DNA of 64,000 bases. It comes from JAIVJZ01 sp036386515 (GTDB lineage: Bacteria; Acidobacteriota; Blastocatellia; Pyrinomonadales; Pyrinomonadaceae). Under the pieces are notes generated by a model that was not told where the DNA came from, did not search any database, and worked only from the letters and a program-made list of their open reading frames with translations. The stretch lies in contig DASVVO010000081.1 in NCBI GenBank assembly GCA_036386515.1, positions 123,839 through 187,838 of the forward strand, given 5' to 3'. Below, piece after piece: positions 24,847-33,662 of this stretch (position 1 is the stretch's first letter; each line of letters starts with the position of its first letter). Both the position numbers and the translations under genes were made by a program.

Positions 24847-27336
24847 GGCTGTCGCTATCGCGTTCCAGATGAAGGGGAACGTGCCCCACGTCTGGGCGCG
24901 ATGTTGGGGACGGAAGGCGAAGAGGACGACGCGCCCACGGCCGAGCGTCACCTCGGCGAGCGCGATTTTGCCCGCGATCAACTTCTCGCCGAGCAGCCAG
25001 CCGGAGCGCAGCGCGTCGCGCTCGGCGTAGCGCGCCACGATGCGGACGCGGTCATTCGCGCCCTCCGTCAACTCGAAGGCGGAACTGTTGATGAAGTAGG
25101 CGTCTACGTCGCGCCCGAAGCCGCGCGCGAGCGGGTGCGCGGCGTCAACTTCGAGCCGCAGGATCGAGCCGGGGCCGTAGAACTCCGACGATTTCACGTT
25201 TTCGAGCACGTTTCGGAGGGGCAGTTTGAAACGCTTGACGGCGAGTTCCGAGGCGGCGTCGAAGCAGATGAGCGTGCCGCCGTCTTCGACGAAGCGGCGC
25301 AAATTATCCACGCCCGCTTCCGTGATGCCGCCCGCGAATTCGGGCGGCGCGGTCTCCTTGCTCCGCCCCTCGACGATCTCGCGCAGGCGCATCGAGGGCA
25401 GCACGATCACGTCGTGCCGGGCGCGCAAATTCCCGGCGCGCACGTCGCGGTCGCGCAGCGTCTGGAACGGCACGTTGAACGTGTCGAAAACGTAGCGCGT
25501 CCAGCCTTCGTCCATCGAACCTGTCCAACTCCGGTAGAGCGCGAGCCGCACGTCGCGGCGCGCGAGCGGATTTTGCAGCGGCGAGGCTGCGCCGCCCGTA
25601 GGGTTCAGCCCCGCGTCGCGCCACGCCTCCGCGCCGTCTCGAATAAGGGTCAGACGCCGTTCGGACGCGGTCTCGCGGATGCTGTGGACGGGCAGCGCGC
25701 GCACGCCCATCTGCATCGGCAGCGTCCACCCGGCGACATCGTAGGGACGTTCGGCCTCGCCCCCGGCGGTGCGGCGGTCTGGGTAGATTTGCTTCTCGAA
25801 GAGGGTCTTGATGTTGGCGCGGTAGGGCTGCGCGAGAAAGATGAGATAACTGCCCGCCGGGATGACGGGCGGGTTTTGCGCCGAATCGTTATAGACCGCG
25901 CCGCGCGCGCCCATCGTCATCACGTGCAACTGGCGTTCGAGACGGTGAACCTCCACGCCCTGCTCGACGAGCGCGCTGACGAGTTTCGCCACGTTCGCGT
26001 TTTTGCCTTGACCGGCCGGGATGACGTACCCGATTTCAGCGTCGCCAATGGCGGCGGCCGCCGTGCCTTCGATGCCGCGCCTGCCGAGTTCGTAGAAGTT
26101 GCGCAGGTAACGCTCGCGGTATTTCGCGGCCATCGAGAGCACGGCGCGCGAGGCCGTCAACTCCATCCGCATGATGTCGCGCGCGCGCCAGGTGCCGCCC
26201 GGCCAGGGGTCTGGAAAGTTGGTGGCGGACTGGAGCGCGCTCGGCATCCCGCGCGAGGAACTGCGCGCGAGTTGTTCGCGCGTCACCTCGACGGGCGACA
26301 TCAAACGCGCGCTCGCGGCCTCGGTGAGGATGCCGATGGAGTTGTGATAATAGGGCGCGGTGCGAAAGCCGCCGTGCCACCAGGTATCGTAGAGGGCGTT
26401 GGTGATCACGCCGCTGCGGCCTTCGGCCTGCAAATCCGCGGCGATCTTGTGGCCAATGAGACCGACCTCGCGGAGCAGGAGCGGCGGGATGTGCGGATTC
26501 GGCGGATCGAAGAAAGGTGGGACGAAGAAGCGAGAGCCGTTCGCGCCCTGCTGGTGTACGTCGTAGACTACTTGCGGAAACCACTCGCGCCAGAAGAGAC
26601 GCGTGATGAGTTGCGTCTCTTTGAGATTGAGCATGAACCAATCGCGGTTGTTGTCGTGCCCGGCGTAGAGGTGATAAAGCTCCGGCGGCTCCGTGCCTTC
26701 GTAGGGCGTGCCGAGAGTTTTACGATACCAATCGGCGACGATGTCCACGCCGTCGGGGTTGGCGGCGGGGATGAGCAGGAGGATCGTGTTCTGCAAAATC
26801 TCGCGCGTCGCGGCATCTTCGGCCGACGCCAACTCGTAGGCGAGTTGCATGGACATCTGCGAGGCCACGATCTCGGTCGAATGGATCGAGCAGGAGACGA
26901 CGACGACGGTTTTGCCCGCGCGCAGCAGAGCCTCGCGCTCGGCCGCGCCCGGCGCGAGGCGCGGGTCTGCCAGGCGGCGTTGGATGTCTTGGTACTTCGC
27001 CAGATTGCGTATATTCTCTGGCGCGCTGATGAAGGCGACGACGAGCGGACGCCGCCCGGTGGTCTCGCCGAGCGTGCGCAACTGCACGCGGTCGCTCGTC
27101 GCGGACAGGCGCGTGAAGTAGTTTACGATCTGTCGCCAGTCGGCTATCGTGCGGTCGTCGCCGGGGGTGAAACCGAGATAGGACGCGGGCGTCTGCGGCG
27201 CGTTCGCGGCGCGCGGCGCAACGGGAGCGCGGCGCGTCTGGGCTTGAACGGTTGCAGAGAAGTCGCCGGAGCAGAAAACGAGCGCGAGCGCGGCGACGAA
27301 AATAGAGAGTGCGAGCCGGAGAACGGAGCGAGACAT
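24838..27336 (-). CDS. M14-family zinc carboxypeptidase-like secreted peptidase
   Basis: The 832-residue protein has a signal peptide (VLRLALSIFVAALALVFCSG) and an M14 fold. Zinc ligands are suggested by SCSIHSTEIVASQMSMQL (HxxE, near residue 130) and QVVYDVHQQGANGSRFF (His near 235). NPDGVDIVADWYRK and HLYAGHDNNRDWFMLN are typical of the large acidobacterial/Bacteroidetes M14 group. The C-terminal third (FRLVEDGGTLICFD-type, here LRRFVEDGGTLICFDAASEL) looks like a glutamine-amidotransferase-like fold. The ATG at 27336 gives the signal peptide; its codon overlaps the plsC start on the other strand by two bases. The stop is formed by a GGGATGA repeat. Confidence 0.87.
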   Translation of the reverse strand: MSRSVLRLALSIFVAALALVFCSGDFSATVQAQTRRAPVAPRAANAPQTPASYLGFTPGDDRTIADWRQIVNYFTRLSATSDRVQLRTLGETTGRRPLVVAFISAPENIRNLAKYQDIQRRLADPRLAPGAAEREALLRAGKTVVVVSCSIHSTEIVASQMSMQLAYELASAEDAATREILQNTILLLIPAANPDGVDIVADWYRKTLGTPYEGTEPPELYHLYAGHDNNRDWFMLNLKETQLITRLFWREWFPQVVYDVHQQGANGSRFFVPPFFDPPNPHIPPLLLREVGLIGHKIAADLQAEGRSGVITNALYDTWWHGGFRTAPYYHNSIGILTEAASARLMSPVEVTREQLARSSSRGMPSALQSATNFPDPWPGGTWRARDIMRMELTASRAVLSMAAKYRERYLRNFYELGRRGIEGTAAAAIGDAEIGYVIPAGQGKNANVAKLVSALVEQGVEVHRLERQLHVMTMGARGAVYNDSAQNPPVIPAGSYLIFLAQPYRANIKTLFEKQIYPDRRTAGGEAERPYDVAGWTLPMQMGVRALPVHSIRETASERRLTLIRDGAEAWRDAGLNPTGGAASPLQNPLARRDVRLALYRSWTGSMDEGWTRYVFDTFNVPFQTLRDRDVRAGNLRARHDVIVLPSMRLREIVEGRSKETAPPEFAGGITEAGVDNLRRFVEDGGTLICFDAASELAVKRFKLPLRNVLENVKSSEFYGPGSILRLEVDAAHPLARGFGRDVDAYFINSSAFELTEGANDRVRIVARYAERDALRSGWLLGEKLIAGKIALAEVTLGRGRVVLFAFRPQHRAQTWGTFPFIWNAIATAEG

Positions 27337-28231
27337 GCCTGATTCTCTTTCACCAAAATTATTTGAAACGGAACGTGTGCGTGCGGGCGTCGAGTCTAGC
27401 ACAGAGGCGAGCGCGCCGCGCACCGCCGCCGCCGCCGCGCCGGAGGAAACGCGCAGCGGCGGCAACAACAGCAGCGCGCGACGTGCGGCCGAGAATGCGC
27501 CTGGGCGCGCCACGCTCGCCGGTCGCTTGCATCACTGGTGGATTCTGTTCGTCGCGGGCGCGCTCCTGCTCATCTTCGCGCCGCCCGTGCTGCTGGTGGC
27601 GTGGATCGTGGGCAGGCGCGAGTGGCTCTACCCGATTGCCCTGTGGGGCGCGCGGCAATGGCTGCGCCTGAGCGGGATGCGCGTGCGCGTGCGCGGGCTG
27701 GAACAACTCGACCCACGGCAGACTTACATCTTCACCGCCAACCATCGCTCCTATCTCGACACGGCGACGCTGTTCGCCTACCTCGGCCGCCGCATCGGGC
27801 TGTTCGCTAAAAAAGAGTTGCTGAAGGTGCCCATCCTCGGCTTCGGCATGGGCTTCGTCAACATCATGGCGATCGACCGCTCCAACCGCGAACGCGCGCT
27901 CGTCACCGTGCGCGCCGCCACCGAGCGCATCCGCTCCGGCGTCTCCTTCGGCGTCTTCGCGGAAGGCACGCGCGCCCGCCCCGGCGAATTGTTGCCGTTC
28001 AAGAAAGGCGCGTTCTACATGGCGGTGGAGACGGGCGCGAGCGTGGTTCCCGTGGCGATGAAGAACACGGATCGGCTGATGGGCAAGGGCGAGTGTACGG
28101 CGCGACCCGGCACGATCGAAATGGTCATCCTCCCGCCGATAGAAACCGGCGGACTCTCGACGGACGAGGACGTGAGACGCCTCACCGAGGAAGTGCGCGC
28201 ACGCGTCGCGGCGGAATTGGAACGAAAGTAA
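27335..28231 (+). CDS. 1-acyl-glycerol-3-phosphate acyltransferase (PlsC family)
   Basis: The 298-residue protein has the lysophospholipid acyltransferase motifs. Block I is TANHRSYLDTATLF (HxxxxD, near residue 135), block III is FGVFAEGTRARPGELLPFKK and block IV is VVPVAMKNTDRL. A membrane segment (WWILFVAGALLLIFAPPVLL) precedes them. The first 60 residues are low-complexity Ala/Ser/Glu and may not be translated; a GTG at 27377 is an alternative start. With the start at 27335 the ATG overlaps that of the divergent M14 gene, which leaves no intergenic promoter. The gene ends at a perfect hairpin. Confidence 0.9.
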   Translation: MPDSLSPKLFETERVRAGVESSTEASAPRTAAAAAPEETRSGGNNSSARRAAENAPGRATLAGRLHHWWILFVAGALLLIFAPPVLLVAWIVGRREWLYPIALWGARQWLRLSGMRVRVRGLEQLDPRQTYIFTANHRSYLDTATLFAYLGRRIGLFAKKELLKVPILGFGMGFVNIMAIDRSNRERALVTVRAATERIRSGVSFGVFAEGTRARPGELLPFKKGAFYMAVETGASVVPVAMKNTDRLMGKGECTARPGTIEMVILPPIETGGLSTDEDVRRLTEEVRARVAAELERK

Positions 28232-28244
28232 GCGATGCGCCGGA

Positions 28245-28293
28245 AAGCGTCAGGCCGCCGGGAAGCAAACTGCTTCCCGGCGGCCTGACGCTT
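28245..28293. terminator. Perfect 23-bp hairpin terminator
   Basis: AAGCGTCAGGCCGCCGGGAA plus GCA pairs with its exact complement around a 3-base loop (AAC). It lies between the convergent plsC and LolA-like genes. Symmetric AAG/CTT ends make it usable from both sides. Confidence 0.88.
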
Positions 28294-28320
28294 GTTCAAA
28301 GTGCGCCCGCTTTTCGTCGT

Positions 28321-29187
28321 TCAGGGTTTCTTCGGCGTCGGGGCGGGCGTAGCATCGGGGATGATGTCCTGGCCTTCCTCGATCACTCTCACCTTGGCGC
28401 GCGGCCGCGCAAACTCGGTGAAGGTGATGCGCAGGCGCAGGTGGATGACTCCGCCGTTGTCAAACACCAGTTTTTCGTCCGCGTAGGTATAGGTGGGGAA
28501 CCAGAACTTGCCGTCGATCTGTTCGCGGTATGTCTCAAACGTCGGATAGCGCGCGTTCTTCTTTTCGGGCACGCCCTTGCCGTGCGCCTTCACGATCTGC
28601 AAATCCTGATCGTCAACCCACACGCGCCCCTTGAAGAAACGATCCTTCGTCTTCTTCGGGTCGGGCATGACCTTCGGCTCCACGTCGAAGACGTAGAGAT
28701 TCAACTCGTCGATCTTCTCCTTGCCCACGTACTTGATGTTGTAGAGGTTGATCTTCGAGGGTTCGAGCGCGAAGGTTTGCGCGCCGCTGAAGTCTTCGAG
28801 GTCTTCCGGGGTCAGTTCGAGTTCTTTGAGGGTCGAGAGCGGGAACAATTCGATCTTTTCGTAACGCTTGCCGCTGTCGTCGAAGACGAAGCGCGAGACG
28901 CGGCGATACTCGCCCGAAATCTGCCCGCCCATCCCGATGGTCTGCACGATGGCCTCGCGCTTGAAACTGTACTGGTTGAGCGCGGTGCGAAACACCGCCT
29001 CTTTGGTCGTGAACTCGCGGATGATGCGTTCGACATCGACGCCCGCCGCCGTCGTCGCGGCCGTGGATGTCGCGGGCACGCCCGTCGAGGCATTCGCGGC
29101 CTGCTGCGCCCGCGCGGGCGGCGCGGCGATAAAGGCCGCCAGCACGAGAATCGCCAGGCCGGGGAGTAACAAACGAGAGCTTTTCAT
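28321..29187 (-). CDS. Outer-membrane lipoprotein-sorting (LolA-like) periplasmic protein
   Basis: The 288-residue protein has a signal peptide (LLLPGLAILVLAAFIAAPPA). Its beta-rich body begins VDVERIIREFTTKEAVFRTA and includes FKGRVWVDDQDLQIVKAHGK and DGKFWFPTYTYADEKLVFDN. The RVWVD...L.IVK pattern is shared by LolA/MucB-type lipid-binding proteins annotated as outer membrane lipoprotein-sorting proteins. The C-terminus is Pro-rich. It is transcribed alone and faces plsC. Lipid or lipoprotein binding is inferred from the fold. The 206 bp between its start and mqnD hold no gene. Confidence 0.78.
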   Translation of the reverse strand: MKSSRLLLPGLAILVLAAFIAAPPARAQQAANASTGVPATSTAATTAAGVDVERIIREFTTKEAVFRTALNQYSFKREAIVQTIGMGGQISGEYRRVSRFVFDDSGKRYEKIELFPLSTLKELELTPEDLEDFSGAQTFALEPSKINLYNIKYVGKEKIDELNLYVFDVEPKVMPDPKKTKDRFFKGRVWVDDQDLQIVKAHGKGVPEKKNARYPTFETYREQIDGKFWFPTYTYADEKLVFDNGGVIHLRLRITFTEFARPRAKVRVIEEGQDIIPDATPAPTPKKP

Positions 29188-29393
29188 AAGTTTTCTCTGA
29201 GGAAGTTTTGCCAGATTGAATGCCGCCCGCGCCCGGATGGAGAGCCGAGCGACCCCTTTTGTGAAAATTTAAGATGCGCCAGCCGCGACGAGTGTTGCCA
29301 GAAGAAAGCGAGCGGCGAGCGGCGAGCGAAAAGCGGTAGATAACAGTTTTGACCGCCCGGCTGCCTACTACTGCGCGCCGACTCACTTTCTTC

Positions 29394-30230
29394 TCACTGT
29401 ACGAATTCGACATTAACGCGGTGCGGAATGACGCCGCACTCCGCGCCCTCGTCGAGGAGGCGTTGGACGGCGGCGCGCCCGCGCGCCGTGTAGTCGAGCG
29501 TCAGTTCGTTGACCCACATCCCGACGAAGCGGTCGGCCAGTTCCGGTTCCATGTCGCGCGCAAACTGCATCGCGTATTCGAGCGCGTCGGCGCGATTGTC
29601 GAGCGAGTAGCGGATGCTGTCGTGGAGGCACTTCGAGACGCGCGCGATGGTCTCCGCGCCGAGGTCGCGGCGGATGACGTTGCCGCCCATCGGGAGCGGC
29701 AAGCCCGTGCGCTCGTGCCACCACTCGCCGAGGTCTAAGACTTTGTGCAGGCCGAGCGACTGGTAGAAAAGCTGTCCCTCGTGGATGAGTAGCCCCGCAT
29801 CGGCGCGCCCCTCCTGCACCGCCTCGATGATCTTGTCGAAGGGCACGACCTCGTATTGGAAACCGGGCGTGTGGATGCTCAGGGCGAGAAACGCGCTCGT
29901 CAACTTGCCGGGCACCGCGACCTTCAGCGACGCGAGTTCTTCCAGTTTGAACTTCTCGCGCGAGACGACGATGGGGCCGTAGTTGTCGCCGATGCTCGCG
30001 CCGTGCGGCAGGAGCGCGTACTTGTCTGAGATGTAGGCGTAGGCGTGGAAGCTGATGGCCGTCACGTCGTAGACGCCGCGCATGGCCTTCTCGTTCAAAC
30101 TCTGGATGTCTTCGAGCACGTGCGTGAAGCGTAAACTTCCGGTGTCGAGTTTATTGGTGGCGAGGCCGTAGAACATGAAGGCGTCGTCGGAGTCGGGCGA
30201 GTGCGCGACGGTGATTGTTTGAGTCGTCAT
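29394..30230 (-). CDS. mqnD: 1,4-dihydroxy-6-naphthoate synthase (futalosine pathway)
   Basis: MqnD converts cyclic dehypoxanthinyl futalosine to 1,4-dihydroxy-6-naphthoate in menaquinone synthesis. The 278-residue protein matches the family: TVAHSPDSDDAFMFYGLATN at the N-terminus, VYDVTAISFHAYAYISDKYA near residue 55, and HEGQLFYQSLGLHKVLDLGE near 150, including the conserved His. It is on the same strand as mqnE, the UbiA-type prenyltransferase and ubiX. Four menaquinone-linked genes therefore lie within 6 kb, interrupted by unrelated small genes. Confidence 0.94.
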   Translation of the reverse strand: MTTQTITVAHSPDSDDAFMFYGLATNKLDTGSLRFTHVLEDIQSLNEKAMRGVYDVTAISFHAYAYISDKYALLPHGASIGDNYGPIVVSREKFKLEELASLKVAVPGKLTSAFLALSIHTPGFQYEVVPFDKIIEAVQEGRADAGLLIHEGQLFYQSLGLHKVLDLGEWWHERTGLPLPMGGNVIRRDLGAETIARVSKCLHDSIRYSLDNRADALEYAMQFARDMEPELADRFVGMWVNELTLDYTARGRAAVQRLLDEGAECGVIPHRVNVEFVQ

Positions 30231-30241
30231 AAGCGTGAATA

Positions 30242-30832
30242 TTATTGCTCCGGCAAACTTTCCGAATCGGGATGTCTCTCCTCCGCCTGCCGCAGCAAAC
30301 GGAAGCGGTTTTTATCGAACAGGTAATAATAGGCGGTGTAGCTGCCGCGACCGTCGTAGCGGTCGCGCGTGAGCACGAGCAGTTTGCTGTCGGCGCGGAA
30401 GTTTCGATGTCGTGCGGGGTCTGTCTCGGACGATTCGGGGATGTCCGTGTATTCGAGCGGCGGCCAGTAGACTCTCCCGGTCTTCGCGTCAACCACCGAC
30501 ACCTGCGCGCAGCCCGTGCCGCAGCCCCAGAAGACAACCGTGTAGTGGCCGGCGAAGTTCACCCCGGCGCGGGAATCTTCTCTCAACCGGCTGCGAAACA
30601 TCCGCGCCCGCCTCGTGTCCAGAATAACCGGGGCGATGCGGCCACGGTAAATTTCCTTCACCGGGTAATCGCTGAAACGCGGCGGCTCGCTTGAGGCCGC
30701 CGCCCGCGCCGCCGCGCCCTTCGCGCGCGCACGCTTTTGCGGCAGAGCGTCGGCCGTCAAGACGGCCAGCGACAACAGGATCAGCGCGCCGCCGCGCGCG
30801 GCGCGAACGATTCGATTAACTTTGTTCGTCAT
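30242..30832 (-). CDS. Hypothetical secreted protein, 196 aa
   Basis: A signal peptide (GGALILLSLAVLTADALPQK) precedes a basic Ala-rich linker and a compact domain with FAGHYTVVFWGCGTGCAQVS (a CGxGC pair), VVDAKTGRVYWPP and FRADSKLLVLTRDRYD. This pattern occurs in small periplasmic proteins of unknown function; the two Cys may form a disulfide. The ATG at 30832 lies inside the end of the methyltransferase gene (17-bp overlap), so the two genes are coupled. mqnD follows 11 bp downstream. Confidence 0.75.
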   Translation of the reverse strand: MTNKVNRIVRAARGGALILLSLAVLTADALPQKRARAKGAAARAAASSEPPRFSDYPVKEIYRGRIAPVILDTRRARMFRSRLREDSRAGVNFAGHYTVVFWGCGTGCAQVSVVDAKTGRVYWPPLEYTDIPESSETDPARHRNFRADSKLLVLTRDRYDGRGSYTAYYYLFDKNRFRLLRQAEERHPDSESLPEQ

Positions 30833-31637
30833 GCTCAAAAAGAGTTTCGCCGTCGAGTCGGCCGTAGTGAACCACGGCCTCGTATTCGATGCGGACGTTT
30901 CCGTCCTGCCGGTGCTCGTCGAAAGCGCGGCGCAGCGCGGCGAACATCGGCTCGTGATCGGGATGCCCCGCAAGCGGCACGTAGGAGGCCGACAACCAGC
31001 GGCCGCGCAAGGCTTCATAATCCAAAATCTGTTCGTGCGCGAAACTCCGCGTGCCGTAGCCGCGCGGGAAAAATTCCGCCATCAACTCCCGGCCGGGATG
31101 GTCGGCGGCGACGCGTTCGTAGTCCGTGCCGTAAGCGCGCAGGATGCTTTCAAGTTCGCGCAGAAACGGCGTCGTCTCGATCCGGCGCATGTTCCACATC
31201 AACACCGCCCAACCGCCCGGCTTCAGGATGCGCGCGAATTCCGCCCGCGCGGCGCGAGCGTCGAACCAGTGGAACGCTTGCGCGGCCGTGACGAAATCAA
31301 CGCACGCGGGGTCGAGCGTCGTCGCTTCGGCCGCGCCGTTCACGCTCTTGAAATTGGGAAACTTGCCGAGAGAGTTTTCGGCCTCGGCGCGCATCGCGTC
31401 GTTCGGTTCGACGGCGTAGACCGTGCGACAACCGCCCTCGCGCAACAATATCTCCGTCCAGATGCCCGTGCCCGCCCCGACATCGGCCACGACCGACGCC
31501 GCGCTCAAGTTCAACTCGGCGCGCATGAACTCCACGACCGCCGCCGGATACTTCGGGCGGTAAGCGGCATAGTTCGCCGCGCGCTCCGTGAACCGCTTCG
31601 TCGGCTCGGTGTCGAATGGTGTCCCGACCTTCTTCAT
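30816..31637 (-). CDS. Class I SAM-dependent methyltransferase
   Basis: The 273-residue protein starts FTERAANYAAYRPKYP, the opening of a Methyltransf_11 subgroup. Motif I is SVVADVGAGTGIWTEILLRE (about residues 48-67), then VYAVEPNDAMRAEAE, and FVTAAQAFHWFDARAARAEF, where the AFHWFD block is characteristic. It differs from the quinone methylase MenG/UbiE, so a menaquinone role should not be assumed from its position inside the mqn region. It lies between a small antitoxin-like gene and the 196-residue secreted protein. Confidence 0.85.
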   Translation of the reverse strand: MKKVGTPFDTEPTKRFTERAANYAAYRPKYPAAVVEFMRAELNLSAASVVADVGAGTGIWTEILLREGGCRTVYAVEPNDAMRAEAENSLGKFPNFKSVNGAAEATTLDPACVDFVTAAQAFHWFDARAARAEFARILKPGGWAVLMWNMRRIETTPFLRELESILRAYGTDYERVAADHPGRELMAEFFPRGYGTRSFAHEQILDYEALRGRWLSASYVPLAGHPDHEPMFAALRRAFDEHRQDGNVRIEYEAVVHYGRLDGETLFEHDEQS

Positions 31638-31646
31638 ACGGTGCAG

Positions 31647-31832
31647 CTATTTTTCTTGCAGTAGTGCCTCGGCGAGCGCGGAATCCGTCAGGCGACCTTC
31701 GCCGCTATCTTCAAGCCCGGCTTCAATCGCCTGACGCACGTAAATCTCGTGCATCAGATCGTCCCACGTTACATCGTCAGGCAGCCGTTCAATCAAACGG
31801 CGCGCTTCGTCTTTGACACTTACCGCTTCCAT
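31647..31832 (-). CDS. Small RelB/antitoxin-like protein, orphan
   Basis: The 61-residue protein reads MEAVSVKDEARRLIERLPDD followed by VTWDDLMHEIYVRQAIEAGL and an acidic tail with EALLQEK. The VTWDDLMYEIYVRQAIE block is common in small proteins annotated as antitoxins of RelE/ParE systems, usually with a toxin gene directly downstream. No toxin is present here; a methyltransferase gene follows. The ATG at 31832 has an AGGAG 9 bases upstream. Confidence 0.72.
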   Translation of the reverse strand: MEAVSVKDEARRLIERLPDDVTWDDLMHEIYVRQAIEAGLEDSGEGRLTDSALAEALLQEK

Positions 31833-31879
31833 AGAAACTACTCCTTGTGAGCCTGCTGCCTGCACTAAACGGCTGCATC

Positions 31880-32995
31880 TTACGCCGCCGTCATCTCCGC
31901 CACAGGGCGGTAGAGCGTGTCGCGCTCGACGGCCTCGAAACCGGCGTCGGCGATGAGCGCGGCGATCTCATTCTTGTTCATCTTCACGTCGTTGTTCGAC
32001 TCGACCGAATAGCTTTGACTGAGTTCGCCGCCTTCGGTGATCGTGCCGTCGAGGTCGTTCGCGCCGTAGTGCAGCGCGACCTGCGCGAGCCGCTTGCCGA
32101 GCATCACCCAGTAAGCTTTGATGTGCGCGAAGTTGTCGAGCATGAGACGCGAGACGGCGATGGTCTTCAACGAATCGACGCCCGAAGGCCCCGGCAACTG
32201 TGAGAGCTTCGTGCCTTCCGGGTAGAAGGCGAGCGGGATGAAGCACTGGAAGCCGCCGGAGGCATCCTGCTGCTCGCGCAAGCGCACGAAATGATCCACG
32301 CGATCCGCGATGGATTCGATGTGGCCGTAGAGCATCGTCGCGTTGGTGCGAAGACCGGCGGCGTGAACTTTGCCGGAGAGCGCGAGCCAGCGTTCCGCGT
32401 CGGTCTTGTGCGCGCAAATCCGCGAGCGCGTCGGTTCGCGGAAAATCTCCGCGCCGCCGCCGGGGCACGAATCCATCCCGGCCGCTTTCAACCCCTCGAT
32501 CACGTCTTCGTCGCGCATCTTGTAGAAATCGGCCATGTGGTCGAGTTCGACCATGGTGAAGGCTTTCAGGTGCAGTTGCGGATAAGCGCGCTTGAGACTC
32601 GCCAGCAAGTCCGTGTAATACTTGAAGGGCAGTTTCGTGTTCAGCCCGCCGACGATGTGCAACTCCGTCGCGCCCTCGGCGACGGCCTTGCCCGCGATTC
32701 CGATGGCCTCTTCGACGTTGTGCGTGTAGGCATCCGGCATGCGCGGCGTGCGGTAGAAGCCGCAGAACTTACAATCGGCGTAGCAGACGTTCGTGTAGTT
32801 GAAATGACGATTGACGTTGAAGTAGGTGCGCCGCCCGTGCAGGCGGCGACGAACGCTGTCGGCGAGTTTGGCGAGCGCGGCCAGGTCGTCCGTCGCGTAC
32901 AAATCCAGCCCCTCGTCGAAAGAGAGGCGCGCGCCCGCTTCCACCTTCGCGGCGATGCGGTTCAGTTTCGGGTCGTGTGAAAAATCCATGTTCAT
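31880..32995 (-). CDS. mqnE: Aminofutalosine synthase (radical SAM)
   Basis: MqnE joins 3-[(1-carboxyvinyl)oxy]benzoate with SAM-derived adenosyl radical to make aminofutalosine. The radical-SAM cluster motif is CYADCKFCGF (CxxxCxxC) near residue 72. HIVGGLNTKLPFKYYTDLLA, LKAFTMVELDHMADFYKM and CPGGGAEIFREPTRSRICAH are diagnostic for MqnE rather than MqnC. The 371-residue length is standard. It precedes the small antitoxin-like gene and follows a Uma2-type gene on the same strand. Confidence 0.95.
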   Translation of the reverse strand: MNMDFSHDPKLNRIAAKVEAGARLSFDEGLDLYATDDLAALAKLADSVRRRLHGRRTYFNVNRHFNYTNVCYADCKFCGFYRTPRMPDAYTHNVEEAIGIAGKAVAEGATELHIVGGLNTKLPFKYYTDLLASLKRAYPQLHLKAFTMVELDHMADFYKMRDEDVIEGLKAAGMDSCPGGGAEIFREPTRSRICAHKTDAERWLALSGKVHAAGLRTNATMLYGHIESIADRVDHFVRLREQQDASGGFQCFIPLAFYPEGTKLSQLPGPSGVDSLKTIAVSRLMLDNFAHIKAYWVMLGKRLAQVALHYGANDLDGTITEGGELSQSYSVESNNDVKMNKNEIAALIADAGFEAVERDTLYRPVAEMTAA

Positions 32996-33007
32996 TATTT
33001 CGCTCTA

Positions 33008-33619
33008 TTAGTCCCAGATTTCCTGTAACTTCAACTCAAGCCCGCGCAGCACATACTCGCCGGAGATCGTCCGGGGGTCGTCCAACTGTGCGACGGCCGC
33101 GGCGGGACGATAGACGTAGACCCGTCGCTCCTGCGGGTCTATCAGCCAACCGAGTTGCGCGCCGTTCGCCATGTACTCTTCCATCTTCTGCCGCAGATTT
33201 TTGAGCGTGTCCGTGCGCGAACGCAACTCCACGACGAAATCGGGGCAGAGCGGCGGGAAGCGTTCCTGTTCATCTTCCGTCAATGCGTTCCATCGTTCAT
33301 TAGTAATCCACGCGAAATCCGGCGACCGTTTCGCGCCGTTCGGCAGCGTAAAGAGTGTGGATGAGTCAAAGGGTTGTCCACTTTTATCTTCTAAAGTCCA
33401 TGCGGTGAGACGCGTTATGAGGATGGCGTTCCGTATGCCGGTTTTTCCGCCGGTGGGAGGCATGATGATGAGGTCTCCTTCGCTGGTGAGTTCAAGGCTC
33501 AGGTCGGGGTTGAGCAGGCAGAACTCGTAGAACTCCTGCTCGCTCATTTTCTTTAAGACCGGGCTGAAGTGGAGCACGAGCGGCTCTCGTTCGGCGGTGG
33601 TTGAGGTTGTTGTGCTCAT
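33008..33619 (-). CDS. Uma2-family (DUF820) PD-(D/E)xK nuclease-like protein
   Basis: The 203-residue protein has the Uma2 layout: EQEFYEFCLLNPDLSLELTS, then GDLIIMPPTGGKTG, KRSPDFAWITNERWNALTED and FPPLCPDFVVELRSRTDTLK with the D...ExR/K nuclease-like residues. QKMEEYMANGAQLGWLIDPQ and RRVYVYRPA complete the fold. These proteins are abundant in cyanobacteria, Chloroflexi and Acidobacteria; their biological role is unsettled. The ATG at 33619 is chosen because the longer frame adds residues not in the family. It separates mqnE from the prenyltransferase gene. Confidence 0.9.
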   Translation of the reverse strand: MSTTTSTTAEREPLVLHFSPVLKKMSEQEFYEFCLLNPDLSLELTSEGDLIIMPPTGGKTGIRNAILITRLTAWTLEDKSGQPFDSSTLFTLPNGAKRSPDFAWITNERWNALTEDEQERFPPLCPDFVVELRSRTDTLKNLRQKMEEYMANGAQLGWLIDPQERRVYVYRPAAAVAQLDDPRTISGEYVLRGLELKLQEIWD

Positions 33620-33662
33620 AAGTTTATGCCTCAAGTCTGACGGCGAAACGGACGCCGTGGAT

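Noticed and set aside
24778..27342. 854-codon plus-strand frame opposite the M14 peptidase
   Set aside because: The translation is a GC-rich shadow without motifs, whereas the minus strand has a signal peptide and zinc-site blocks.
30816..31637. Menaquinone methylase MenG/UbiE
   Set aside because: The motifs fit another Methyltransf_11 subgroup (AFHWFD block); only the position suggests a quinone role.
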